In this document: piece after piece, positions 1-8,092 of the stretch
Layout: each line of letters starts with the position of its first letter
Numbering within the stretch: the stretch's first letter is position 1
NCBI GenBank assembly: GCA_905216145.1
Contig: CAJMST010000005.1
Span: 75,020 to 139,019 of the forward strand
From: an uncultured bacterium
GTDB lineage: Bacteria > Actinomycetota > Coriobacteriia > Coriobacteriales > Coriobacteriaceae
Reading direction: 5' to 3'
DNA length: 64,000 nucleotides
Position numbers and translations under genes: made by a program
Notes under the pieces: generated by a model
What the model saw: the letters and a program-made list of their open reading frames with translations, nothing else
Told to the model about the DNA's origin: nothing
Database searches by the model: none

Positions 1-1167
1 CTCTCGATACGCGAGCATAAAGGCCGACAGCTTGTTCTGAGTCAAGTCAAACCCGAACTCCTATCGTCCCTTATGGAGGAAGCTAAGATCCAAAGCACCC
101 AATCCTCCAACGGACTTGAAGGAATTGTTACCACCCAAAAAAGACTCAAAGCAATCATGGCGTATTCCGCCAAGCCAAGCTCCCGCGCAGAGGAAGAAAT
201 CGCTGGATACCGAGATGTGCTGTCGCTTATTCACGAGCAACACGATTCCATTCCCGTAACGCCATCGGTCATTCTGCAGTTGCATCGTGACCTCATGGCG
301 CACACGGCAATCTCGTATGGAGGCCATTGGAAGGATAGCGATAACGAAATCGTCTCCATTGACGATCAAGGTAATCGATTTGTGCGCTTTAGGCCCCCTT
401 CAGCTCTAGCAACCCCGGGACTTATTAAAGAAGCCTGCCAGTCCCTCAACGATGCTTTATCTCGCCAAGTTTGCGATCCCCTCCTTATATCGCTCCGCTT
501 TATCTTCGATTTTGTCAGTATTCATCCCTTCAACGATGGCAATGGCAGGATGAGCCGGCTCCTTACAACGCTGCTGCTCGAAAAGACTGGATACGACGTT
601 GCGCGTTACATCAGCATCGAACGACTTATTGAAGAGAACAAAGCGCTTTACTACAACGCCCTCGCTGCAAGCTCCACTGGATGGAATGAAAATCAAAACA
701 CCGAAGCACCCTTTATCCGTTTCATGCTCGGAACAACCCTGGCCGCCTACCGACAGCTCGAACAGCGTACCTTAATTGAATCAAGCACTCGTCCCATGTC
801 GAAGCAAGCGCGCATCGCCGTTCTATTTCAACAGAGACCCGGCGTCATTAAGAAATCAGACATCCGATCCAACTGCCCCGATATCAGCGAGGTTACCGTT
901 AAACGAACCCTCAGTCAGCTTGTTAGTTGCAGCGCAATCGAAAAAACAGGGGCGGGTCGTTCGACGGGCTACATACTCAAAGACGTCCATGCTCTAGAAC
1001 TATTCTTGCAATCCACAATACCCGATAGCGAGGCCGCAATAACAAAAGAGGCTCCAAAGGATAAGCTCCTTGAACGTGTAAGCCACGCCGAGGATGAAAG
1101 CAGAGAGGGGCTCTATGAAGACTACGATTCATTCTCAAGGGACATAAAGACGAAATACGGAGTCTAG
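1..1167 (+). CDS. Fic-domain protein, 5' end outside the window
   Basis: The frame is open from the first base, so the gene enters from the left edge and 388 codons are visible; the first in-frame ATG is at 73 but is probably internal. The Fic signature HPFNDGNGRMSR is at bases 523-558. It has the catalytic His and the phosphate-binding GNGR, so the enzyme should be active in transferring AMP or another nucleotide monophosphate to a protein hydroxyl. About 135 residues before it is SNGLEG (bases 106-123), which fits the S/TxxxEG/N inhibitory-helix motif of self-inhibited (class II) Fic proteins. The C-terminal third, from about base 800, reads like a winged-helix domain. No toxin or antitoxin partner is visible downstream. 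The target is unknown. Confidence 0.88.
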   Translation, partial: LSIREHKGRQLVLSQVKPELLSSLMEEAKIQSTQSSNGLEGIVTTQKRLKAIMAYSAKPSSRAEEEIAGYRDVLSLIHEQHDSIPVTPSVILQLHRDLMAHTAISYGGHWKDSDNEIVSIDDQGNRFVRFRPPSALATPGLIKEACQSLNDALSRQVCDPLLISLRFIFDFVSIHPFNDGNGRMSRLLTTLLLEKTGYDVARYISIERLIEENKALYYNALAASSTGWNENQNTEAPFIRFMLGTTLAAYRQLEQRTLIESSTRPMSKQARIAVLFQQRPGVIKKSDIRSNCPDISEVTVKRTLSQLVSCSAIEKTGAGRSTGYILKDVHALELFLQSTIPDSEAAITKEAPKDKLLERVSHAEDESREGLYEDYDSFSRDIKTKYGV

Positions 1168-1249
1168 TCATATCCCAGAATAGCCTCATCCTTGTTGCCC
1201 AAAATTATTTGCGCGTCATTGTGAAGCGATAATCCCCGCGCCGGCAGGG

Positions 1250-1547
1250 GGGGGCAGAAGTATCGCCTGCCGATCTTGCTGGAGTCGGCGATCAGATAGC
1301 GCGAGTCGGCCTTGCTAAAGGCAAGCTGCTGGATGCGGCCCTCTTCCATGTTGGACGTGGACACGTCGCTGTCCAAGATGCCGTTGGCGCCGATAAACGC
1401 CGCGTCGATGCCCAGCGCACGCAGGGCATCCTCGGCCGTTGGTCCCACAAAGGCGGCGGTGCGGCGACGGTACATGCCGCCCACGAGGCACAGGTCGCAG
1501 TCTTCGCGCGCCTCAAGCAGGTTATAGACCGAAAGCGAATTGGTCAC
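1250..1547 (-). pseudogene. Truncated DeoR-family regulator (effector-domain fragment)
   Basis: The minus strand encodes a stretch nearly identical to the middle of the intact DeoR regulator at 5746-6510, from TNSLSVYNLLEAREDCDLC to the LIADSSKIG motif. Nucleotide similarity covers about 280 bp with scattered substitutions. The N-terminal helix-turn-helix is absent, and the C-terminal end diverges into unrelated sequence that stays open to 1164. It therefore cannot bind DNA as a DeoR protein. It looks like a remnant of duplication or recombination. The intact copy lies about 4.5 kb away in the same orientation. Confidence 0.85.
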
Positions 1548-1640
1548 ATGGATGGAAGGTAGCTTGTCGGTGACTCGGAGAGCGCAAATGCGATCTCACG
1601 ACGGTTGCGCTCATTGTCTCAATTGGATACTCAACGAAAT

Positions 1641-1673
1641 ACGGCCCCGCAGCTCAATAAGCTGCGGGGCCGT
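1641..1673 (-). terminator. Hairpin downstream of the PTS permease gene
   Basis: Perfect 14-bp arms ACGGCCCCGCAGCT (1641-1654) and AGCTGCGGGGCCGT (1660-1673) flank a 5-nt loop. It lies 36 bp after the stop of the minus-strand PTS gene. The following minus-strand bases are only moderately T-rich, so termination is inferred. Confidence 0.7.
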
Positions 1674-1709
1674 ACTATACATAGACGAATCAACGACGGA
1701 GTGCATCAA

Positions 1710-3404
1710 CTATTTGGCCAGCTCCTGAACGATCCAGTCAATTGCACCTTCGGGATCGTTGGTAAGGTCGATATACTCCTTGCCCCTTGTGGTGAGCAGT
1801 TTAATTCCAAGGCGATCGGTATCAGCCTTCATAGCGTCATAGTACATGCGTGCCTGGGGCGCCAGAACAATCACGTTGTACTGATCCATCGTCTCATAGT
1901 GGCTTCCGTACGCACCGGACTGAGAAACCAGATCGATACCCTTAGCAGCGGCACCTTCGCGAAGAGCATTTGCCAAGAGAGTCGAAGTGCCGGCACCCTG
2001 GCAAAGCACAAGCACGCGGATCTGCTCCGCCTTGTCCTTTACCGCCTCGAGAGCTTTTGCGACATTTTCCTGTGCGGCAATAGCATCTGCATCCGAGTTT
2101 CCTGCAGTCTCCTTTGCAGACTCTTCCAAACAAAGCTGATGGTCATACGCCTTGCAGAACGGATAGTAAATCACAAAGTCAACGACCAACAGCACTGCCA
2201 TCAATACGAGAGAACGCAGATCGAGACCCGTGGTGAGGAACGCACCAATTGGGCCGGGAAGCGCCCACGGCATGGTATACATGGGGGCGTTCATTCCAAT
2301 GACGTCAATGAAAAATTTACCGATAATGGCGTTGACCATAGGAGCCACTAGGAAGGGCACGAACATATAGGGATTGAGAACAATCGGCATACCGAAGATA
2401 ACGGGCTCGTTAACTCCAAAAATCACCGGGATAATCGATGCCTTGCCCATGGCTTTAAGCTGCTTGGAGCGCATAAACATGATCAGGATAATAGGAACGA
2501 TGAACGTGCAGCCAGAACCGCCCAGACCGCCGATGAAGCTTGTAAAGTCCTGCGTGAGAGCAATTGACGGGTGTCCACCTGCTTGGAAAACCTCAAGATT
2601 GGTAACGGTATTGCCGTAGAGCGCAGCATTGATCGGACTCATGACAACCGAAGCACCGTGGATACCCATAAATTGGAAAAGCGCGACCGCGCCTTCGATA
2701 AGCGCCATGCCAGGATAGGTGTCGACCGCGGAGAACAGCGGCGAGATGAGAGCGGATACCAAATTGGCGAACGGCACAGCAAGCAGCTTGCGGCTCGCAA
2801 GATCGATAAAAGCGCACGCAAGGATCGAAAACCCAAATGCAAAGATATCGCGAAAACTCTGCGCAATAGAGCCAGGGACCTCTTTGGGAAGCTTGATCGT
2901 CACATTATGGCTAATGCACACCTTATAGATATTAACGGTCAAGAATGCGGCTACGAACGCAGCGAGAAAACCCTTGGTTCCCATATAGCCGGTTTCAAAA
3001 ACAGATGTATCTGCTCCGCCAATCGAGACAACATCGTTCGTCACCGATAGCAAGAGCATGCCGCACATGGCACAAACCATGCACGAGGTGGGGTTGAGAG
3101 ATTTACCCGAAGGCATGCGACGGTTCATCGACATGGCAAGTGAGCTCGCCGTGGTGCCGGCCACCATAATGCCAAGAAGTCCCATGGTATATGCATAGAT
3201 TTTATTGAAGAAATCCAGTACCTCAGACGGAAGCGTGATGCCTACATAGGCAGGGAGCGTCGAAAGAAGAAGGAGCAGGCTCGAGAACAGCACAATTGGC
3301 ATATTCGAGAGAAAGCCATCCTTAATCGCCACCAGATAAATGTTCCTCGAGATTTTGTCGAAGAGGGGCTGGTGTTTTTCAAGGAATTTGACGATAGCGT
3401 CCAT
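1710..3404 (-). CDS. PTS lactose/cellobiose-type EIICB permease
   Basis: This 564-residue membrane protein has an N-terminal EIIC channel of about 430 residues with many hydrophobic helices. After a charged linker comes a C-terminal EIIB domain of about 100 residues. EIIB carries the phosphocysteine motif VLVLCQGAGTST, typical of the lactose/cellobiose family. It would import a disaccharide or glycoside and phosphorylate it. The ATG at 3404 is preferred over the one at 3419 because AGGA sits 6 nt upstream of it. No EIIA or glycosidase is adjacent; the EIIA at 47571 could serve in trans. It is transcribed divergently from the gene at 3761. The substrate cannot be read from sequence. Confidence 0.9.
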   Translation of the reverse strand: MDAIVKFLEKHQPLFDKISRNIYLVAIKDGFLSNMPIVLFSSLLLLLSTLPAYVGITLPSEVLDFFNKIYAYTMGLLGIMVAGTTASSLAMSMNRRMPSGKSLNPTSCMVCAMCGMLLLSVTNDVVSIGGADTSVFETGYMGTKGFLAAFVAAFLTVNIYKVCISHNVTIKLPKEVPGSIAQSFRDIFAFGFSILACAFIDLASRKLLAVPFANLVSALISPLFSAVDTYPGMALIEGAVALFQFMGIHGASVVMSPINAALYGNTVTNLEVFQAGGHPSIALTQDFTSFIGGLGGSGCTFIVPIILIMFMRSKQLKAMGKASIIPVIFGVNEPVIFGMPIVLNPYMFVPFLVAPMVNAIIGKFFIDVIGMNAPMYTMPWALPGPIGAFLTTGLDLRSLVLMAVLLVVDFVIYYPFCKAYDHQLCLEESAKETAGNSDADAIAAQENVAKALEAVKDKAEQIRVLVLCQGAGTSTLLANALREGAAAKGIDLVSQSGAYGSHYETMDQYNVIVLAPQARMYYDAMKADTDRLGIKLLTTRGKEYIDLTNDPEGAIDWIVQELAK

Positions 3405-3588
3405 AACACATCCTTTCATGATTCCCGGGCACGCAACGATTTATCCGGACTCAACCGTCGTCGTCCCCGTTTGTATCCACTTATGTAAGTGAATATGTTC
3501 TTGTGCGAAATGTAATATCATTTGCGCGATTTGTCATAACCAATTCTTTTTCCGCTTTGTCGATATGTCAAGAATTCAAATACTTATT

Positions 3589-3675
3589 CGGTGAACGGTA
3601 GTTGATTAATATAAGGTTTTCCCAGCTAAAGGCTATTTTTTCCGAGCAGTACAATAAGTTTGCAACCGTTCACCG
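3589..3675. promoter_or_regulatory. Paired inverted operator-like sites between divergent genes
   Basis: CGGTGAACGGT at 3589-3599 and its exact reverse complement ACCGTTCACCG at 3665-3675 lie 65 bp apart in the divergent region. The same two 11-mers occur at 19486-19515 upstream of the mannose-type PTS operon. The right-hand site fills most of the spacer of the promoter at 3660-3687, as expected for a repressor site. The binding protein is unknown; the GntR regulator at 4754 is the nearest candidate. Confidence 0.6.
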
Positions 3676-3687
3676 ATTGGATATAAC
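3660..3687 (+). promoter_or_regulatory. Candidate promoter for the gene at 3761
   Basis: TTGCAA (3660-3665), a 16-bp spacer and TATAAC (3682-3687) resemble a housekeeping promoter. Most of the spacer is the motif ACCGTTCACCG. Confidence 0.5.
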
Positions 3688-3760
3688 ATATTGAATATAT
3701 TGTTGTAACAATATTAGAGACAATGTCACAAGCCTGTCGTTCTAGTCAAAGGAAGTAACA

Positions 3761-4681
3761 ATGCCCAAACGATTACTGAACATGTCCGCATCCGATTTTG
3801 CCGCCACGTCACCCATGGATCTAAAACAGGCAATTCTGGCTTCCGAGGGACGTACCATCATGGCAGAAAACGTACCCTCTTCCCAATTTCTCGGCGGCGT
3901 TACTAATGCAGAAATCGAACGTGCCGCAGGTGCCGACCTGCTTCTGTTTAACGCGCTCGATGTGTTCGATCCAGTTATTGCCGGTATTCCAGATGATCTC
4001 AATGAAAACCCGGTCACTTGGGTGAAGCGAGCATGCGGAAGGCCCATTGGCGTCAATCTGGAGCCAGTTGATAACGAGGCAGAGATGTCTGAATCCCGAA
4101 CGGAAATCCCCATGGGTCGTCGCGTCTCTCCCAAGACCTTAGAAAAGGCTAACGAACTCGGATTTGATTTTATCTGCCTGACGGGCAACCCTGGAACCGG
4201 CGTCTCCAACGATGCAATCGCCCATTCGATTAAACTCTCCAAAGAGCATTTCAATGGCCTGGTCATAGCCGGAAAAATGCATGGAGCGGGCGTTGCGGAA
4301 CCTGTCATGACGCTCGAAATTGCGCGCAAGTTTGTTGACCTCGGCGTCGATATCCTTCTCGTGCCAGCCCCCTACACCGTCCCTTGCTTCCAAGAAGCAG
4401 ACCTGCGCGCCATCGTAGACTTTGTACGATCCCACAACGTAGGCAAGTCAATTGAAGAGAAGGTTCTCGTCATGGCGGCGAACGGGACGAGTCAAGACTC
4501 CTGCGACAGCGAGACCATTAAGAAAATAGGCCTTGCAGCAAAAGCAGCCGGCGCTGACCTCCAACATATCGGGGACTCCATGAACGGTATTTGCCTGCCC
4601 CAGAATATCTTCACGCTCGGACAAGCCCTTCGTGGATACAGGCATCAGATCGTCATGCTGAGCCGCTCTGTGATACGTTAA
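3761..4681 (+). CDS. TIM-barrel-like protein of unknown function (DUF7916-like)
   Basis: The 306-residue protein begins at an ATG with AAGGAAG upstream. Segments such as GRTIMAENV, GADLLLFNAL and GVDILLVPAPYTVP look like successive beta-alpha units of a TIM barrel, distantly reminiscent of phosphoenolpyruvate mutase-like or aldolase-type barrels. I associate this type with the DUF7916 family found beside PTS permeases, but this is from memory. There is no signal peptide or membrane segment. It is divergent from the EIICB gene and followed by a GntR regulator, so a role in handling the imported sugar phosphate is plausible. No catalytic residues can be assigned with confidence. Confidence 0.7.
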   Translation: MPKRLLNMSASDFAATSPMDLKQAILASEGRTIMAENVPSSQFLGGVTNAEIERAAGADLLLFNALDVFDPVIAGIPDDLNENPVTWVKRACGRPIGVNLEPVDNEAEMSESRTEIPMGRRVSPKTLEKANELGFDFICLTGNPGTGVSNDAIAHSIKLSKEHFNGLVIAGKMHGAGVAEPVMTLEIARKFVDLGVDILLVPAPYTVPCFQEADLRAIVDFVRSHNVGKSIEEKVLVMAANGTSQDSCDSETIKKIGLAAKAAGADLQHIGDSMNGICLPQNIFTLGQALRGYRHQIVMLSRSVIR

Positions 4682-4753
4682 GGTTACCTTGCCCACGTTA
4701 CATCCCGACTGAGGCAACCATCAGGTATAACCAACATGCAAACTGAGGCTCTA

Positions 4754-5473
4754 ATGCTCGATACACACGAAAAACGGCCACTCTATTTACAGCTCACCGA
4801 CGCGCTGCTCAAGCAGATCGTCGATGAATATCAAGCAGACGATAAACTTCCAACAGAAATGGAACTCTGCGACGAATACGCCGTAAGCAGAACAACCGTC
4901 CGACTTGCCATGAGTGAGCTGGAGCGTCGTGGAAGTATCTATCGAATCCAAGGTAAGGGGTCGTTTGTTGCACCGAAACGCGTTAGCGAGCTCAATTCAC
5001 TTTTAGACTTTGACTTTGCAAGCCATTGCGATGGCGTTGATCCAGATGCCATTACCAAACATTTCGGCGGCCTCACATCAGGTCGTCCAATTTCCGTAAT
5101 GATGCTCCAACAATTTGGATGTCAAAGTCGCGACAAAATTCAGCGTCTTGAATTGACCTACGAACTTGAAGGCAGCTTCATAGGCGCTGATACGTTCTTC
5201 ATTTCAAAGTCGCGCGTTCCGAATAACCAGTTAGATTTTCAGGCATTTAGCAGAATCATGGACGACTTGTCCAAGTCTATCCAATCTGTTAGGGAAAGCT
5301 ATAGAGCACGTCAGCTTAGCGATTCCGAAGCCAGTAATTATGGTGTTGCAAAACTTCCGGTCATCGAACTGACTCATTATGCTTACGACTCCGGAGGCAA
5401 ACTAATCTCAATTGTCTGCCGCACCGTCTTAACTGGGCGAATCCCTTATCAAAACTTTATTTTCAAGTCCTAA
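4754..5473 (+). CDS. GntR-family regulator (HutC/UTRA type)
   Basis: A winged-helix domain occupies about residues 5-70, including the recognition segment YAVSRTTVRLAMSELERRG and the wing GKGSFV. A UTRA ligand-binding domain follows, so it should be a sugar-phosphate-responsive repressor of the adjacent PTS locus. The ATG at 4754 gives 239 residues and has GAGG 5 nt upstream; the in-frame ATG at 4736 has a weaker site. It follows the gene at 3761 by 72 bp in the same direction. The paired sites at 3589-3675 may be its operators, which is inference. Confidence 0.85.
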   Translation: MLDTHEKRPLYLQLTDALLKQIVDEYQADDKLPTEMELCDEYAVSRTTVRLAMSELERRGSIYRIQGKGSFVAPKRVSELNSLLDFDFASHCDGVDPDAITKHFGGLTSGRPISVMMLQQFGCQSRDKIQRLELTYELEGSFIGADTFFISKSRVPNNQLDFQAFSRIMDDLSKSIQSVRESYRARQLSDSEASNYGVAKLPVIELTHYAYDSGGKLISIVCRTVLTGRIPYQNFIFKS

Positions 5474-5485
5474 TGTTCTTTTTCT

Positions 5486-5548
5486 TTTGTCTCGATCTGT
5501 AACACGTAGCCGAGTTTTTAAGTCCTAACCGTTACAGATCGAGACAAA
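5486..5548. repeat. Intergenic palindromic element, unit 1
   Basis: Perfect 18-bp arms at 5486-5503 and 5531-5548 (core GTCTCGATCTGTAAC) flank a 27-bp loop. A second element with nearly the same arms follows 21 bp later. It lies just after the GntR gene. The right side is not followed by a clear T-run, so it looks more like a REP-type repeat than a simple terminator. Confidence 0.75.
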
Positions 5549-5569
5549 CAAGGTAGGCCCCGCCGAATT

Positions 5570-5626
5570 GTCTCAATCTGTAACATCTGGTTGGTGGTTT
5601 CACCCCTACCTGTTACAGGTTGAGAC
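5570..5626. repeat. Intergenic palindromic element, unit 2
   Basis: Arms GTCTCAATCTGTAACA (5570-5585) and TGTTACAGGTTGAGAC (5611-5626) pair over 16 positions with one G:T-type mismatch around a 25-bp loop. The arms differ from unit 1 at single positions while the loops are unrelated. This shows selection on, or copying of, the arms. Confidence 0.75.
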
Positions 5627-5745
5627 GATTTGATAGTGGAGTCCTTATTTGCGCGTCATATCGCGTAGCGCTGACGCGCTGGTTTCCACAATGACAGGAG
5701 GTAAAAGTCCTCCCGCATCACCCGTTGGCAATCCCGTAGCGATAA

Positions 5746-6510
5746 CTAGCAAATAACCTGCGTGTGTTCCTCGATGGCGGCACGATCCTCGGCGGCGATG
5801 CCCGGCTCGCACACCACGGCGTCCAAATTGTCCAGGCGGCAGAAGGTGTAGAAGTCGCGCTTGCCGATCTTGCTGGAGTCGGCGATCAGATAGCGCGAGT
5901 CGGCCTTGCTAAAGGCGAGCTGCTGGATGCGGCCCTCTTCCATATTGGATGTAGACACGTCGCCGTCCAGAATGCCGTTGGCACCGATAAACGCCGCGTC
6001 GATGCCCAGCGCACGCAGGGTATCCTCGGCCGTTGGTCCCACAAAAGCGGCGGTGCGGCGACGGTACATGCCGCCCACCAGGCACAGGTCGCAGTCTTCG
6101 CGCGCCTCGAGCAGGTTAAACACCGAAAGCGAATTGGTCACAATGCGCAGGCGAAACGCCGGCAGCATCGAGGCCATCTGCTCAACCGTGGTGCCCGTGC
6201 CCAAAAAGATGGTCGAGCCTTCCTCGATAAGCTCCACAGAACGGCGCGCAATCTGCAACTTTTCCTCGGCATGCTTCGTGCGCTTTTCGCTGTGCGAATA
6301 CTCATGGCGCAGCATAGCGTGTGGACGGCCCTGCGCACTGCGGGCTCCGCCGTGCACGCGCTCGATCTCGCCCAGGCTCGCAAGCTCCTCAAGGTCACGG
6401 CGGATCGTCATATCCGAGACACCTAACGCATCCGAAATCTCCTTGACCGAGACCGTTCCCTGTTCCTCGAGCAGCTGCCGAACCTTATCCTGTCGCTCCG
6501 CTTTAATCAC
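5746..6510 (-). CDS. DeoR-family transcriptional regulator
   Basis: An N-terminal helix-turn-helix (VSVKEISDALGVSDMTIRRD) is followed by the family's ERVHGGA segment and a DeoRC sugar-phosphate sensor domain with GTGTTVEQM. The GTG at 6510 is preferred because GAGG lies 7 nt upstream and the resulting 254 residues match the family; a GTG at 6537 is the alternative. It is divergent from galM, with a 205-bp shared region, so control of galM and itself is plausible. A truncated copy of its sensor domain lies at 1250-1547. Confidence 0.88.
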   Translation of the reverse strand: MIKAERQDKVRQLLEEQGTVSVKEISDALGVSDMTIRRDLEELASLGEIERVHGGARSAQGRPHAMLRHEYSHSEKRTKHAEEKLQIARRSVELIEEGSTIFLGTGTTVEQMASMLPAFRLRIVTNSLSVFNLLEAREDCDLCLVGGMYRRRTAAFVGPTAEDTLRALGIDAAFIGANGILDGDVSTSNMEEGRIQQLAFSKADSRYLIADSSKIGKRDFYTFCRLDNLDAVVCEPGIAAEDRAAIEEHTQVIC

Positions 6511-6550
6511 GATGAGGCCTCGCTGTTCCACGCTCACGTCAATTCAAACA

Positions 6551-6560
6551 ATAACGAACA
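6551..6560. promoter_or_regulatory. Possible DeoR/GlpR-like half-site
   Basis: ATAACGAACA in the DeoR-galM divergent region matches one half of the operators known for GlpR-type DeoR regulators. The other half is not clearly present, so this is only a suggestion. Confidence 0.25.
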
Positions 6561-6715
6561 AATTGTATCAGACTCGCGCGCGTCAGAAATGAACGCCCGC
6601 ACAGCTCCAATCATCACTTTTTTGAGAAAAATACCCCCTGCTTTAGTGGGGTGTAGTGATAATCTCGCCTGTTCGCGCTACAGTTTGTCCGAAATACCTC
6701 GATGTTAGGAACCAA

Positions 6716-7768
6716 ATGATCACTTCCGAGCTTTTCGGCACCGCGCCGTGCGGTACCCCCGTTCATTGTTACACCCTCAACGGGCCCGAGATCTGCGTTC
6801 GCATTATGGACTATGGCGCCACCGTGTTGGGCATCGACGTGCCCGACATCCCCGGCAACGCGCGCGATGTGGTGCTGGGCTTCGATAAGCTCGAGGATTA
6901 CTTTGACAACCCCGCCTGCTTTGGCGCGACCATCGGACCTGTGGCCAACCGCACTGCAGGTGCCACGATCACCATCGCCGGCACGGACTGGCATATGCCC
7001 GCCAACGAGGGCACCAACAACCTGCACAGCGATCTTGAGCATGGTCTGCACAAGCGCGTATGGGACGTTGAGCTCGACGAGGTCCACAATGCCGTGCGCA
7101 TGACCACCTCGCTTGAGGACGGTGAGCTGGGCCTTCCCGGCAACCGCACCTTTACGGCCGTGTTTACCGTGACGCGCACCGGCTGCTTCCGTATCGAATA
7201 TGGCTGTGAGAGCGACCGCGCCACGTACGTGTCCATGACCAACCACACGTACTTTAACCTTGCCGGTCACAACGCCGGCATGGACTGTGAGCACTTCTTT
7301 GTTGCTAACGCTGCCCACTACCTGCCCATCAACGAGCAGAATATCCCCACCGGAGAGATCGCTCCGGTCGAGGGCACGCCGTTTGACTTCCGTGAGCTGC
7401 GCCCCGTCGCGCCCGGCATGGAAGCCGACGACCCGCAGATTAAGCAGGCCCGTGGCTACGACCACTGCCTGTGCATCGATGGCTATCAGTACGGCCGTAA
7501 TCTGCGCCGCGCGATGCACGTCGAGGAGATGTGGACCGGCCGTGAGCTGGACTATTACACCACTGCCCCGGGCGTGCAGCTCTACACCGGCAACTGGCTG
7601 GGCGACGAACACGCCAAAGACGATGCCAACTACGGTTGGGGCGCCGGCTTTGCCCTCGAGGCCGAAATGTATCCTGACACGCCGCACCATGCGCTGTTCC
7701 CCCAGGGCATCGTGGGCCCCGGTCATCCCTACAGCAATGTGATCGAATACCACTTTATGAGGCACTAG
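6716..7768 (+). CDS. galM: Aldose 1-epimerase (mutarotase)
   Basis: The protein has 350 residues and matches galactose mutarotase: NRTAGATI near the start, NNLHSDLEHG for the usual NxLHGG segment, the catalytic-His motif NHTYFNL, GYDHCL, and a late acidic residue in FALEAEMYPD that fits the catalytic Glu. It interconverts alpha and beta anomers of hexoses in the cytoplasm. The ATG at 6716 is chosen over 6656 because TTAGGA lies about 6 nt upstream and the extra 20 residues do not look like the family. It stands alone on the plus strand, divergent from the DeoR regulator. Confidence 0.92.
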   Translation: MITSELFGTAPCGTPVHCYTLNGPEICVRIMDYGATVLGIDVPDIPGNARDVVLGFDKLEDYFDNPACFGATIGPVANRTAGATITIAGTDWHMPANEGTNNLHSDLEHGLHKRVWDVELDEVHNAVRMTTSLEDGELGLPGNRTFTAVFTVTRTGCFRIEYGCESDRATYVSMTNHTYFNLAGHNAGMDCEHFFVANAAHYLPINEQNIPTGEIAPVEGTPFDFRELRPVAPGMEADDPQIKQARGYDHCLCIDGYQYGRNLRRAMHVEEMWTGRELDYYTTAPGVQLYTGNWLGDEHAKDDANYGWGAGFALEAEMYPDTPHHALFPQGIVGPGHPYSNVIEYHFMRH

Positions 7769-7794
7769 GCCCACAACGCGACATATCGCACAGC

Positions 7795-7828
7795 AACGCC
7801 CGCCGGCACACCGCCGACGGGCGTTTTT
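7795..7828 (+). terminator. Terminator of galM
   Basis: Arms AACGCCCGCCGGC (7795-7807) and GCCGACGGGCGTT (7813-7825) pair with one mismatch and are followed by a five-T run (7824-7828). Confidence 0.85.
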
Positions 7829-7873
7829 CATCTTTTGGGCTCTTTTTCGCTGTGACTGTATGAGTGACATATC

Positions 7874-8025
7874 AAAACTATGCCCATTTACTACGTTTAG
7901 CCCGGGATGCTCGACCATGCACCGGTTTTTGTTAAATGCGCGAGCCGTCTACCTGCGGTTTTGTTTTTCTCAAATTCGACATGCTCGGCGATAACCGATC
8001 AAACGTAGTAAATGGGCATAGTTTT
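7874..8025. repeat. 152-bp element with perfect 25-bp terminal inverted repeats
   Basis: Bases 7874-7898 and 8001-8025 are exact inverted repeats (core CTATGCCCATTTACTACG) around a 102-bp centre with no ORF. It lies between the galM terminator and the end of the orphan EIIB gene. The size and termini suggest a MITE-like or REP-derived element, but no transposase or clear target duplication is visible. The rest of the gap 7769-8092 contains nothing I recognise. Confidence 0.75.
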
Positions 8026-8092
8026 TGACAGGCGGCATCGCGCGCGTCCCTCGCAAGGGCAAAATGATCCGTTTTCCTCCGTCCCCAAGGGA

